A stretch of 64,000 nucleotides of DNA from Pteria penguin (GCA_035048485.1 CM068580.1:41405585-41469584), one strand, 5' to 3'. Numbered from the stretch's first letter, positions 42,101 through 60,000 are shown. Translations and numbers: made by a program. Notes: a model not told the origin generated them from the sequence alone.

Positions 42101-45100
42101 GATACTTCACACATAGGTTCTTAATGACCAGAGCTTTTATTTCATACCATGACTTTTGACCTTGTGACCTTGACCTTTTTGGAATTTGCTTTGTAATCCC
42201 GCCATACTGTCTTTAGCCTTTTTTGTGTTATGTACATTAAATGAAACCAATCAAGCTCATGTCATAGTTAACCTACAATAAACAAACCAGTCAAGCTCAT
42301 GTCATAGTTAGCCTACAATAAACAAACCAGTCAAGCTCATGTCATAGTTTGCATACAGTAAACAAACCAGTCAAGCTCATGTCATAGTTAGCCTACAATA
42401 AACCAATCAAACTCATGTCATAGTTAGCCTACAATAAACAAACCAGTCAAGCTCATGTCATAGTTAGCCTACAATAAACAAACCAGTCAAGCTCATGTCA
42501 TAGTTTGCATACAATAAACAAACCAGTCAAGCTCATGTCATAGTTTGCATACAATAAACAAACCAATCAAGCTCATGTCATAGTTAGCCTACAATAAACA
42601 AACCAATCAAGCTCATGTCATAGTTAACCTACAATAAACAAACCAATCAAGTTCATGTCATAGTTAGCCTACAATAAACAAACCAATCAAGTTCATGTCA
42701 TAGTTAGCCTACAATAAACAAACCAATCAAGTTCATGTCATAGTTAGCCAACGATAAACAAACCAGTCAAGCTCATGTCATAGTTAGCCTACAATAAACA
42801 AACCAGTCAAGCTCATGTCATAGTTAACCTACAATAAACAAACCAGTAAAGCTCATATCATAGTTACCCTACAATATACAAACCAATCAAGTTCATGTCA
42901 TAGTTAGCCTACGATAAACAAACCAGTCAAGCTCATGTCATAGTTAGCCTACAATAAACAAACAAGTCAAGCTCATGTCATAGTTAACCTACAATAAACA
43001 AACCAATCAAGTTCATGTCATAGTTAGCCTACAATAAACAAACCAATCAAGCTCATGTCATAGTTTGCCGACAATAAACAAACCAGTAAAGCTCATGTCA
43101 TAGTTAAACTACAATAAACAAACCAGTCAAGCTCATGTCATAGTTAGCATACAATAAACAAACCAGTCAAGCTCATGTCATAGTTAACCTACAATAAACA
43201 AACCAGTCAAGCTCATGTCATAGTTAACCTAAAATAAACAAACCAATCAAGTTCATGCCATAGTTAGCCTACAATAAACAAACCAGTCAAGCGCATGTCA
43301 TAGTTAGCCTACAATAAACAAAGCAGTCAAGCTCATGTCATAGTTAGCCTACAATAAACAAACCAATCAAGTTCATGTCATAGTTAACCTACAATAAACA
43401 AATCAATCAAGTTCATGTCATAGTTAGTCTACAATAAACAAATCAATCAAGTTCATGTCATAGTTAGTCTACAATAAACAAACCAGTAAAGCTCATGTCA
43501 TAGTTAGTCTACAATAAACAAACCAATCAAGCTCATGTCATAGTTAGCCTACAATAAACAAACCAATCAAGTTCATGTCATAGTTAGCCTACAATAAACA
43601 AACCAATCAAGTTCATGTCATAGTTAGCCTACAATAAACAAACCAATCAAGTTCATGTCATAGTTAGCCAACGATAAACAAACCAGTCAAGCTCATGTCA
43701 TAGTTAGTCTACAATAAACAAACCAGTAAAGCTCATGTCATAGTTAACCTACAATAAACAAACCAGTAAAGCTCATATCATAGTTACCCTACAATAAACA
43801 AACCAATCAAGTTCATGTCATAGTTAGCCTACGATAATTAAACCAGTCAAGCTCATGTCATAGTTAGCCTACAATAAACAAACAAGTCAAGCTCATGTCA
43901 TAGTTAACCTACAATAAACAAACCAATCAAGTTCATGTCATAGTTAGCCTACAATAAACAAACCAATCAAGCTCATGTCATAGTTTGCCGACAATAAACA
44001 AACCAGTAAAGCTCATGTCATAGTTAAACTACAATAAACAAACCAGTCAAGCTCATGTCATAGTTAGCCTACAATAAACAAACCAGTCAAGCTCATGTCA
44101 TAGTTAACCTACAATAAACAAACCAGTCAAGCTCATGTCATGGTTAACCTAAAATAAACAAACCAATCAAGTTCATGCCATAGTTAGCCTACAATAAACA
44201 AACCAGTCAAGCGCATGTCATAGTTAGCCTACAATAAACAAACCAATCAAGTTCATGTCATAGTTAGCCTACAATAAACAAATCAATCAAGTTCATGTCA
44301 TAGTTAGCCTACAATAAACAAAGCAGTCAAGCTCATGTCATAGTTAGCCTACAATAAACAAACCAATCAAGTTCATGTCATAGTTAGCCTACAATAAACA
44401 AATCAATCAAGTTCATGTCATAGTTAGTCTACAATAAACAAATCATTCAAGTTCATGTCATAGTTAGTCTACAATAAACAAACCAATCAAGTTCATGTCA
44501 TAGTTAGCCTACAATAAACAAATCAATCAAGTTCATGTCATAGTTAGTCTACAATAAACAAACCAGTAAAGCTCATGTCATAGTTAGTCTACAATAAACA
44601 AACCAATCAAGCTCATGTCATAGTTAGCCTACAATAAACAAACCAATCAAGTTCATGTCATAGTTAGTCTACAATAAACAACAGAGATCTGACCCTTTTA
44701 GACTGTTTGGTATAAACCACAAAAATATTACATGGTCTCAATGTGTTAGGTGTCTCAGTGTTAATATATATAACTTTGGTTCTGTTAACTTGATAAGGGA
44801 TGTAGTCAGAATATGATTTTGTTATCATGTATTTCTCCTTCACCATTTCTGTTATGACTTCAGTGTAACTTTTAGAGAAGTTTTTGTCATGTTACTTTTC
44901 AACATAATGCAGTTTCGTTACCATTCTGAAATTAGAATATATTTTTTAGATTTATTTTTGTCATCTGGAAAGAAAAAAACAACTAAACATCAACTAAAGA
45001 GAAAAAACACAGAGGGCAGTGATGTTCCAAAGAAAAAGAAAAAAATTAACAATGTAAAAAATAAGTCAAAGGACTTTGAAAATATGTCTAAAGGAGGACA

Positions 45101-45251
45101 GAAGGGCAAGGCTAAATTCAAGAAAATTGGAGTTGGGAAACAGTTTTCAGATGCAGGTCAAAGACAGTCAAGGAAAGGGGGTAGCAAAATGAAAAAATCT
45201 GGAGAAATAACCAAAAAGCCAAAATTTAGATCAAAGAAAGGAAAAAAGTAA
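21177..45251 (+). CDS. PPAN: Peter Pan / SSF1 homologue, Brix-domain 60S ribosome biogenesis factor
   Basis: Ten exons: 21177-21194, 22286-22459, 23091-23414, 27638-27714, 28835-28942, 29164-29277, 30458-30601, 31994-32133, 41118-41183, 44950-45251. Together they give 1467 nt, 488 aa (human PPAN is about 470 aa). All introns are GT-AG and phases agree. The tiny first exon encodes MGRKKK. The Brix domain spans roughly residues 25-290, with landmarks SPHSFVFHRG, MEPFTASHLLVRKKN, LPRGPTLTFKV, LMSTMFQNMF, KVVPVGMSRGMKKL, LSESEAEQDG, LTEIGPRMTLHLIKI and FHEFVTKTEEEL. The C-terminus is acidic (EEEEDDDAEYY), then very Lys-rich, as expected for a nucleolar RNA-binding protein. In yeast the homologues Ssf1/2 act with Rrp14/Rrp15 in 27S pre-rRNA processing. 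Introns 8 (9.0 kb) and 9 (3.8 kb) are swollen by tandem repeats. Exon 4 ends CAC TA|GTAGGT; in-frame stops follow if that donor is missed. Confidence 0.95.
21299..21376. repeat. 78-bp near-perfect hairpin in PPAN intron 1
   Basis: TTAATTTCTATTGAAACG (21300-21317) pairs exactly with CGTTTCAATAGAAATTAA (21358-21375). The inner arms CGGCTCATACTT and AAGTATAAGCCG pair with one mismatch, leaving a loop around CACGGTGGTA. It looks like a foldback MITE or a small-RNA hairpin; PPAN transcription would include it. Confidence 0.6.
21436..21650 (+). mobile_element. Family-2 SINE in PPAN intron 1
   Basis: Head GCCGGAGTGGCCTAGAGGAT with B box GGTCCGGGTTCGACT, then CTTTCAGATGAGACAGTAAA, GGCACTTAAAAGACCCCTCA and GGGTTCGTTGCAAAGCTATA. 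The tail is missing or replaced. Confidence 0.7.
22466..22660 (-). mobile_element. Young family-1 SINE next to PPAN exon 2 donor
   Basis: SINE body 22479-22647 is flanked by a perfect 13-bp target duplication TGAATTATCTAGA (22466-22478 and 22648-22660). The exon 2 donor GTACAT is 22460-22465, directly before the duplication. Pol III boxes are intact on the minus strand. Confidence 0.9.
23815..25565. other. PPAN intron 3 stretch bracketed by GTGCCCTTTTT motifs
   Basis: Near 23828-23895 the phrase GCGCCATGCCCTTTTT occurs about three times, with a single CATGCCCTTTAA at 24009. Near 25481-25550 three TGCCCTTTT(T) phrases recur. Between them is AT-rich non-coding DNA. It may be one inserted element, but no terminal repeats were proven. 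Confidence 0.3.
25566..27637. other. PPAN intron 3, remaining part
   Basis: Unique AT-rich intron sequence with no exon or clear element seen; it ends in the TTTTTCAG acceptor of exon 4. Confidence 0.5.
27740..28075. repeat. Interspersed repeat with GGCCATAACTTTTGAA motif
   Basis: Two tandem halves, each with TTTGTTTGTCTGT, TTGGCCATAACTTTTGAA, and CTTCATATTTCACATGC followed by ACTCAACT. Related copies lie at 21985-22240, 41860-42200, 45490-45640, 45975-46400 and 63060-63500. Confidence 0.6.
28225..28470. repeat. About 38-bp tandem repeat, seven degenerate units
   Basis: Units of the form CAGTCATGAAAAACCTTTAGATCAAATCCCCAGGGG, in PPAN intron 4, ending where a SINE begins. Confidence 0.7.
28471..28635 (+). 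mobile_element. Old family-1 SINE
   Basis: GTGTAGTGGTTAAGCAGTCG head and GATAAAACACCAATCAACTA tail; about 75% like the young copies, in PPAN intron 4. Confidence 0.75.
29440..29955. mobile_element. About 0.5-kb foldback palindrome in PPAN intron 6
   Basis: Two long arms (about 29440-29720 and 29733-29955) are imperfect reverse complements. Examples: AGGGCCACAATTCCTTACGT pairs with CTTAAGGAATTGTGGCCCT; AACCTGTGTCAAATTTGCTG pairs with CGAAATTTGACACAGGTAG; GAATCATCCACACGTTTG pairs with CAAACGTGTAGATGATTC. No protein is encoded. It fits a non-autonomous foldback element; the transcript would form a long hairpin. Confidence 0.75.
30722..30975 (+). mobile_element. Family-2 SINE in PPAN intron 7
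   Basis: GAGGTCCCGGGTTCAAAT B box, AGTAAAAGCCGAGGTCCCAT, TGATCCCTCACTTCTTCC, and tail GTGTGACGTAAAATGAGAATC. Near full length, about 20% diverged. Confidence 0.7.
30976..31993. other. PPAN intron 7, 3' part
   Basis: No exon or recognised element; the intron ends at CTTATAG before exon 8. Confidence 0.5.
32505..32605 (+). mobile_element. Family-2 SINE tail fragment
   Basis: GAGTCCATTGTATAGGTCTA and GGCAGATGCTGTCACCATAT match the 3' part of the family-2 SINE (compare TGTCCATTGCATAGGTCTAA at 30870); the head is missing. Confidence 0.5.
33366..34172. mobile_element. hAT-like non-autonomous element, about 0.8 kb
   Basis: The ends are inverted: AGTAGTGATGCAGAATCGG at left and CGATAATCGTTTCATCACTACT at right. 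Subterminal regions are dense in CGATNATCG-type motifs (GATCGATGATCGATTATAAT near 33430; ATCGACATTCGATGATCGGC near 34132), typical of hAT MITEs. No transposase frame and no clear 8-bp target duplication remain. Confidence 0.55.
34173..38197. other. PPAN intron 8, unique middle part
   Basis: AT-rich intron with no supported exon, hairpin or repeat family; scattered TACATGTA motifs, as elsewhere in the window. Confidence 0.45.
38198..39190. repeat. 56-bp tandem array in PPAN intron 8
   Basis: About 18 units of the pattern TCATACACCCATCCACTCAT then TACATAAACGTCTATCTATC then ATCACTTCCTGTCTAA. The first six are nearly identical; the rest carry CACAACTGTCTATTTGTC instead and are more diverged, showing recent expansion at the left edge. 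Confidence 0.95.
39191..41117. other. PPAN intron 8, 3' part
   Basis: AT-rich intron with nothing further recognised, ending in ATTTTAG before exon 9. Confidence 0.45.
41860..42235. repeat. Interspersed repeat with TGACCTTGACCT motif
   Basis: TGTCCGTCTGTCCATCTGTC start, then TTTGGCCATATCTTTTGAAT, and TTGACCTTGTGACCTTGACC. It belongs to the family at 27740 and 63060. Confidence 0.6.
42236..44682. repeat. 40-bp satellite-like array, about 61 units, in PPAN intron 9
   Basis: The unit is TAGTTAGCCTACAATAAACA followed by AACCAGTCAAGCTCATGTCA. Variants such as TAGTTAGCCAACGATAAACA (42741, 43661), GCTCATATCA (42851, 43771), AACAAGTCAA (42961, 43881), TAGTTTGCCG (43061, 43981) and GCGCATGTCA (43291, 44211) recur exactly 920 bp apart, i.e. 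23 units. Later variants are offset by 1000 and 1080 bp, so two then four units were gained in the second copy. Confidence 0.97.
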
Positions 45252-45299
45252 TTTGTGATTGTTATAGTTAGTACGCTGCATTGTTTCTCTGTTATATAC

Positions 45300-45331
45300 A
45301 ATAAAGCTTGATGTAATATTAAATCAATAAA
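45300..45331 (+). terminator. Polyadenylation signals of PPAN
   Basis: Two AATAAA hexamers occur 49 and 75 bp after the stop codon (45300-45305 and 45326-45331), giving a short 3' UTR. Confidence 0.6.
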
Positions 45332-45489
45332 TGTGGAACTTACTGATATTTTAAGTTTTAATCTACTCTACATATATGACAGAGTTGGCTGAAAGTGATG
45401 TGACAAATGCAGTGGGTACTGCATGTTCATACATAAAGTTTTCATTTTATGTTGAAGACTTTTTAGTTTTATGGTATAATAGGTTTTGA

Positions 45490-46400
45490 GTCGTCTGTCA
45501 TTGTTACAGTAACTGTAACATTGGCTATAACTTATGAACTGTTAGGGAAAGGGCTTTCATATTTGAAGTGTATATTCCTTGTGACAGGAACTTTCTATTT
45601 TTTTCAGAGGTTTATATGGGGACATTAAGCTTTCAATTGATTTTTTCAAATTATCTTTGAATATTTCTGCCGTTTGAGGACATACAGTGTTTCATATCAC
45701 ACATTTTGTTGTGATATTTACTATACAGTATGTTACTGCTTTAAACGGTTATGCAAGCAGACATTGCACTCGTTTGAAATGCGCCCATTAAATTGTTATT
45801 TATAAATTTATTGAGGAGGTCAAAGAATAAAAGAGGGACATGTAGGAAGTGATTAATATTCAACACTCTTAGTATATAAAACAGAGGAAGAACATGTGAA
45901 TGTATTATAAATGTTCCAGAAGAAGAGCTTCAGAATGTGTTTATAATAATAAATTTTCTGATATACTGTTTTGTTATTCTCCCGAAATTTTCGGGGGAGC
46001 ATATAGTCGCTATCATGTCTGTCCGTCCATCTGAACTTGTATTTCCTAGTTATCAGAAATTCGTCTCACTTCATACAATTGCCATTAAGGCATTTAGATA
46101 TAAAGGTCACTCGGGTTATTTTGAAAGGCCAAGGTCACTTAGTAACCAGAACTTAAAATACAAAACAAAAAAAAAATAGTGCAATAGATTAGCAGATTTC
46201 CACCAGATTATATCAATACTTCATGTGAAGGATGCGTACAACCACTACGTTTTATGCGGCTTTACAAAGTTCGGAGCATATCTAGTGAATGTTGTTTCTG
46301 TTTGTTAGTCTTTCCGTCCGTCTGAATGACCATTTCCTAGAACTTTTTTCAAAGTTTTATTAAATCTATGAACAAGGTTGCAGTAGTGACCTTTCGTCAG
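45490..46400. repeat. Further copies of the cataloguing repeat family, downstream of PPAN
   Basis: Copies with TTGGCTATAACTTATGAACT (45522) and CTGTCCGTCCATCTGAACTT (46017), plus CCCGAAATTTTCGGGGGAGC, a short palindrome at 45980-45999. Diverged, non-coding. Confidence 0.45.
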
Positions 46401-48234
46401 ATGTTCTTGTTTAAAACAATTCAGATTTTGAATTTAATTTCATTTTAATTTATTGCTAATGGAGTTATCCATTGGTTTGAGTACTATGTTTTCGATATGT
46501 CCCCTTGACAAATTTCTTTATTAGAATTAATTCTAAAGCCTCGATAATTAAGTACAAGTCTATATGATACAACCATAACATAAATATTTTTGTTTCTCTT
46601 AAAACCAAATATCACTTAGAATTATTTCATTTGGATATGACGCGTTGACAGTCTTTACAGCGACGAGAAATGGGAGAAAATTTCAAATGGTAAAATGTTA
46701 TTTGTTTAAAAAGGAATAAGAACGATGATATACGAATGGTTTCGACATGTAGACTGATTATACCGTTTAAAAACCAATTTAGCCACGGTATATCTGTGAG
46801 AACAAGCCGAATTCTGTGCGTGTTTCCCGGAATGTACATAACCAGTTTGAGAAAATGTTTAACACTTGACATTCATGATGGAAAATGTTTATATTTAATC
46901 CCAGCTTGTTTTCTAGTCAATCAATCATAGATAAAATCAATAATCGATCTCTGATCAGCTGTACTTGAGGTAGGACAAGCAACAAAGCGCCCGTAGGCAA
47001 CATTACACTTCTATGTTTATATTTGAAATATATTAGTACTTCCTTGTATCGTGAATGGGACGTCTCATAGAAATACAATGTATATGCATACTGTATTATG
47101 TGATTCTACACCCCCACCCCATACTTTGCTCATTCAAATGGTATGTGCAGACTTGTAACCTGATATGACTTCATGATCGGCTTCATTGTATCCGCAAAAT
47201 TGGAGAGACGCATATCCTTAACCCTTCCCTCTTTTCTTCCAAATTTTATCATAAATCTTATGTTATTTTTGTTCACATAGAGTTTTTATGCCTCCCCCTC
47301 CCTTTTCCTTAAATTTTGTAAATTTGCCACAACATAGTATCGAGTATCGGAATGCCGACGTGTAACTATGTATCTTTATACCCGCCACGTCTATATAGCG
47401 ACAGGGTGTTACATGTAATCAATTTCTGAGTGACTTCTGCATTGTTATCACCATATGGGGAGATGCAACATACAAACTTCAAAGCAACTCGTCCTATCAA
47501 TAATTTCTACTCCGCCTTTACGAGTACGATCTCCGATTATTGATCAGGGACTCTATGTAAGTGAATTGACTCTGAATATGGTCTAAATGTAATTACATAC
47601 AACCATCTGTTTCCAAACAAGGAAAAGCCGAAATAATATTAGTTTTGCGATGTATAGCAAGTACACTTCTATAAAGATCAAATCAATATTGGACAAAGAA
47701 TACACATTTAACAATAATAGTATTGGTCAATGTGATTGACATCATATAAATGTGTACGTTACGTCGCCTACACGAAATGAAATATAAAATTAGAAATAGA
47801 TAAATTAGTATGTATACGACATAGATTCGCATTTCGGTTGCTTATTTATGATCGAAACCTGTATAATACAGCAAACTCTAAGCCGACGCATGCCTTGTCA
47901 AAGGCCGTTGGGGGTTATGTTACGGGCCTGTTTTGTTGGTTTGGCCTGTATACCATAAGGGATCTGCCACATCACTATCCATCTTGCACTGCTCGTCGTG
48001 GACAGCACATCTCGTGAGTTCATCATACCGAAGCATCTTGTCATATGATTTGTCATATATTTTAATGACATCATGCATTAAGGTGATACTATATATTACT
48101 TTGTAAGTATAGTGGATATGAATGGAAGGAGATATGGATTGATAAATTTTACAACAGGTGCTCTAAGTAACAGGTGCTTTTTATTTCGCCGGACGTAAGC
48201 GTGGAGGTAAAGGCTATTAAAGTGTTAACCTAAA
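46401..48234. other. Intergenic region and promoter side of TRIM-NHL gene
   Basis: No exon recognised. The last 200 bp should hold the TRIM leader; no TATA box was found at a convincing distance. Confidence 0.35.
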
Positions 48235-50268
48235 ATGGACTTATTTTCGAAGCAATCGGTCAAAGAACTTTTACAGTGTTCGATATGTCTTGGAGAGTTG
48301 CTGTCGCCTAGGGCTTTGCCCTGCTTACATACTTTTTGTCATGTATGTCTTGAAGGGCACATCAGAACTTCAAAGGAAAATGCCAAAAGTAAACGTTTTC
48401 AATGCCCGACTTGCCGTGTTACGGTACCTATCAGAAGTGTTTCTGATTTTCCTAAGGATTTTCGCGTTACAAAGCTTCGCGATGCTCTCAATGATAATAT
48501 ACGAGCGATTAAAGTTTGCGAATTATGTTCTGATTCACATAATGCAGAGATTTACTGTGTGGACTGCGAGAAGTATCTATGTATGGACTGTAATGCTAAG
48601 CACCAGATTAAGCCTGTATTTGTATCGCATATCACGGTATGCCTGCACAAAGAACGAGTTGCAAACCAATCGTCATGCCCAGACCATAGCACCGAGTATA
48701 TTAAATTCTTTTGCGAGACCTGCGATACCAGTGTTTGCGTTGTCTGTATATTTGGAGTCCATCGTAACCATGTAGTTGTAGACCTAAATGAAAGTTTCGA
48801 TTCTAAGAGAGAAGAATTGCGAGGTTGTATGATGCACATGCGCAGTCAGATTTCTCTACTAAAAGATACGATGTTTCAGCAGACATGTATAGAAGGTCAG
48901 CTCAAAGGAGAATATGAAGATAAAACTCTCCAAATTCGGAAACATACTCATAACATTCTAGGTATAATTCACAGACAAGAATCGCAATTTCTTGCTCATC
49001 TCGACCAGCATTACCAATCACAATATGACGTAATAGGACAGAGGAAAGACCGATGTCGTATGTATTTACGACAATTCACTAAGCTTCAATCTAGATTAGA
49101 ATCTATTCTTAGAGTCAATAATATGACAGAGGTACTAAATTCATACAAAGATATTCTACACGACATCAAACAAATAGAGATATCGAAGGACTATAACAGC
49201 AGTCTACTGACAACTCCAACTTTACCGCATTTTGATATGACAGACGAAATCTCCATTGGCCGTATAGTCGATCCGAAAATCGCAAAATCACCACAGCAGT
49301 TAGACAGGATGTGCAATGACGAAAAGACAACTGATGATTATTTCGAATCTTCACTGCAACAACCGTCGGTTGCACGTGGTACTCCGCCAATTGCTAAACT
49401 TCTGTACCATGTCGGAGGATACGGCAAAAATACAAGTCAGCTCTGTCTGCCGTATGGAGTAGTGTTCACAGAGGACGAGACGCTCGTGGTAGCCGAGAAT
49501 GGCAACTCTCGTCTGCAAATGTTTAATAAACTAGGTCATACAACGAAAATTATTACGCTCATGACGTGTATTCCACGGTGCATTATAGATATTACGGAAG
49601 GAAAATTTGCTGTTTCTGACGAACTTGAAAAATGCGTAAAAATAATTGACATCTACAACGAATCTGTAGAAAAACTTGCTTGTGAAAATTTAGCTTTTCC
49701 GTATGGATTAACCCGGCTTCCAAATAAGGACATTGCTGTATCGGATATGATTTTCGAAAATGTGACTGTAATTTCGCCTAAAGGAGTCAAGCTACTAAAC
49801 ATTGGTTGCCGTGGAAACGGAAACGAAAATTTTGAAAATCCATCATACCTAGCCACCGATCTGGATGGAAACATATTCATATCAGACTCCGCACATCATG
49901 AAATCAAAGTGTTTGACAGTCGAGGTCAGTTCCAGTTTAAATTTGGCGGTTATGGGAATGGTGAAGGAGAGCTCAAATATCCCAAAGGCATTGCCATCGA
50001 CGTTAATGGAATGATTTACGTTGCAGATGCTGGAAATGATCGTGTTGTAGTCTTTTCTCGACTAGGATTTTTCTTGTCTACACTTCTGGACAAAGCTTAC
50101 GGAATAGAAAGACCCACTGGGCTTGCATTTCACCCAGTTGGCCTGCTGGCAGTATCCATGCCGGATAAACATGAAGTTAGCGTTTACCAATTAGTGGATA
50201 ATGTTATTCCTGCCTTTCAAAAATACTGTTCAATTCGAGCGTCTTCCATAAATTATTTATATCATTGA
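48235..50268 (+). CDS. TRIM-NHL protein (RING, two B-boxes, coiled coil, NHL repeats)
   Basis: A single uninterrupted 677-codon frame. RING finger: C15, C18, C30, H32, C35, C38, C57, C60 (C3HC4). B-box 1 is at about 95-132 (C95, C98, H102, C108, C111, C116, C119, H123, H132) and B-box 2 at 148-179 (C148, H151, C160, C163, C168, C171, H176, H179). A coiled coil covers about 185-310. NHL-type beta-propeller repeats follow from about 387, including VGGYGKNTSQLCLPYG, FSRLG and the clear repeat FGGYGNGEGELKYPKGIAID with VADAGNDRVVVF at 570-610. No filamin domain is present, unlike TRIM2/3/71. Family members are RING E3 ubiquitin ligases, and some bind RNA through the NHL propeller. Absence of introns suggests a retrocopy-derived member of the TRIM family expanded in molluscs. 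The ATG context is AAAATGG. Exact orthology is not assigned. Confidence 0.93.
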   Translation: MDLFSKQSVKELLQCSICLGELLSPRALPCLHTFCHVCLEGHIRTSKENAKSKRFQCPTCRVTVPIRSVSDFPKDFRVTKLRDALNDNIRAIKVCELCSDSHNAEIYCVDCEKYLCMDCNAKHQIKPVFVSHITVCLHKERVANQSSCPDHSTEYIKFFCETCDTSVCVVCIFGVHRNHVVVDLNESFDSKREELRGCMMHMRSQISLLKDTMFQQTCIEGQLKGEYEDKTLQIRKHTHNILGIIHRQESQFLAHLDQHYQSQYDVIGQRKDRCRMYLRQFTKLQSRLESILRVNNMTEVLNSYKDILHDIKQIEISKDYNSSLLTTPTLPHFDMTDEISIGRIVDPKIAKSPQQLDRMCNDEKTTDDYFESSLQQPSVARGTPPIAKLLYHVGGYGKNTSQLCLPYGVVFTEDETLVVAENGNSRLQMFNKLGHTTKIITLMTCIPRCIIDITEGKFAVSDELEKCVKIIDIYNESVEKLACENLAFPYGLTRLPNKDIAVSDMIFENVTVISPKGVKLLNIGCRGNGNENFENPSYLATDLDGNIFISDSAHHEIKVFDSRGQFQFKFGGYGNGEGELKYPKGIAIDVNGMIYVADAGNDRVVVFSRLGFFLSTLLDKAYGIERPTGLAFHPVGLLAVSMPDKHEVSVYQLVDNVIPAFQKYCSIRASSINYLYH

Positions 50269-50448
50269 TGCATTAGAAATTAAATCAATCAATCAATAAT
50301 ACGGCTTTTCTCTTTTTGGTTTATATGAAAATATATGTATATCACAGCATGAATTATTGTCATCACTATCTATCAACCACTCGTATGTATACCACTCGTA
50401 TGTATTTTAAAGCTTTTGTATTTTCGATTGTTATAAGTACTTTCTTAG

Positions 50449-50454
50449 AATAAA
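50449..50454 (+). terminator. Polyadenylation signal after TRIM-NHL gene
   Basis: AATAAA, 181 bp after the stop codon; the first canonical hexamer downstream. Confidence 0.45.
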
Positions 50455-50529
50455 CTATATAGGGAAGAGATACATGGTTTTGTGAGTGCGGACGACTTCA
50501 ACATGTTTTCTAGCAATATTAAAGAGAAC

Positions 50530-51560
50530 TAAATTGGTATGGTGGTGGCCACTGTTTAGTGGAGGAGGATAATGCCCACCAGATTATATCACCGATATGG
50601 TAGAGACCAGTATGGTGGCGGCCAGTGTTTAGTGGTGAAGGATAATGTCACGCCAGATTATATCACCGGTATGGTGGCGACCAGTGTTTAGTTAAGGAGG
50701 ATAATGCCGCACCAGATTATATCACCGATATGGTAGAGACCAGTATGGTGGCGGCCAGTGTTTAGTGGAGGAGGATAATGCCTCACCAGATTATATCACC
50801 GATATGGTGGCGGCCAGTGTTTAGTGGTGGAGGATAATGCCGCACCAGATTATGTCACCGGTATGGTGGTGATCAGTGTTTAGTGGTGAAATATAATGCT
50901 ACACCAGATTATATCAAAGATATGGTGCGCACCAGAGTTTATGGTGGAGGATAATGCCACATCAGATTTTATCATCAGTATGGTGGCAACCAGAATTTAG
51001 TGGTGGAGGAAAATGGCGTACCAGATTTTAACACCAGTGTGGTGTTGTCCGGTGTTAATGGTAGAAGATAATGCCGCACCAGATTATTTCACCGGTATGG
51101 TGGCGACCAGTATTTAGTGGTGGAGAATAATGCCGCACCAGATTATATCACTGATATGATGCTGGTCAGTGGTTAGTGGTGGAGAATAATACTGCACCAG
51201 ATTATATCACCGGTATGGTGACGACTAATATTTAGTTGGGGAGGATAATGCCGCACCAGATTATATCACCGGTATAGTGGCGATCAGTGTTTAGTGGTGG
51301 AGGATAATGCCACACCAGATTATATCACAGATATGGTGCGGAACAAAGTTTAGTGGTGGAGGATAATGCCACACCAGATTATATTACCGGTATGGTGGCG
51401 ACCAGAATCTAGTGGTGGAGGATAATGCCGCACCATATTATATCACCCATATTTTGCAGACTAGTGTTTATTGGTGGAGGATACTGGCGCACCAGATTAT
51501 ATCACCGGTATCATGGCAGCCAGTGTTCAGTGGTGGAATATAATGCCGCACCAGGTATGG
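50530..51560. repeat. 59-bp tandem array, about 17 units
   Basis: Units of the pattern GGTATGGTGGCGACCAGTGT, TTAGTGGTGGAGGATAATGC, CGCACCAGATTATATCACC. It ends directly in a (TA)n tract. It lies between the TRIM-NHL gene and the collagen gene, which converge here. Confidence 0.95.
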
Positions 51561-51568
51561 TGGCGGCG

Positions 51569-51572
<4 letters not shown>

Positions 51573-51659
<87 letters not shown>
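51573..51659. repeat. (TA)n microsatellite
   Basis: About 87 bp of TA at the end of the 59-bp array. Confidence 0.95.
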
Positions 51660-51662
<3 letters not shown>

Positions 51663-51878
51663 TTGAAAACTACATAGAGTTGAGTCTTTCTGTGACATAC
51701 ATATGAAATACTTTTGAGAATATAGGAATTTATATAAACAAACACTCAACCTGTATATACATCATATATCATATTGTTACATTTGATGATTTTGATGAAT
51801 TTGTACTTCATGTTATCTGAAAAGACATTGTAATGATAAGCACTAATTACTAATACACTTTAGAAGAAATGGTCTGTT

Positions 51879-51989
<111 letters not shown>

Positions 51990-52121
51990 CTATCTATAAC
52001 CCTCACCTATCACATGACCTTCAAATGAGCACATTGTTTATCTGAATTACGATGCGAAACAAACACATTACCGGTTTTATCTTATAATGATATGTACTTT
52101 AAATAACTTCGAATAAATTAA

Positions 52122-59798
<7,677 letters not shown>

Positions 59799-59936
59799 TT
59801 GGAGAGCTGCACGGCACCGTTCCGCAACTGCTACAGTATATGACTACGTGCTTGAATTTAAAGTGATATGAGGAAGTTTGCCTTTGATCTCCCGAACTGA
59901 TTTCTCAAATACGGTTAGCGATTAGGCCAAGAAATG

Positions 59937-59969
59937 AAATTTCCATCAAATAACGTTTGATGGAAATTT
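59937..59969. promoter_or_regulatory. Perfect 14-bp inverted repeat at predicted start of collagen transcript
   Basis: AAATTTCCATCAAA (59937-59950), a 5-nt loop, and TTTGATGGAAATTT (59956-59969) are perfect complements. It sits about 35 bp downstream of the TATA candidate, so it would be a dyad operator or a hairpin at the 5' end of the mRNA. Function unknown. Confidence 0.5.
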
Positions 59970-60000
59970 TGTCAAGTTTGTCAGTTTACTGATCAAAAAC

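Noticed and set aside
42236..44682. CRISPR-like direct repeats
   Set aside because: Contiguous 40-bp units without unique spacers, in a eukaryotic intron; a tandem satellite.
44889..45251. Separate Lys-rich gene starting at an ATG near 44889
   Set aside because: It is PPAN exon 10; the true exon starts at the acceptor at 44950 and continues the acidic exon 9 in frame.
48290..48839. Alternative frames inside the TRIM-NHL gene
   Set aside because: Overlap the zinc-finger region, which is fully explained by the 677-codon frame.
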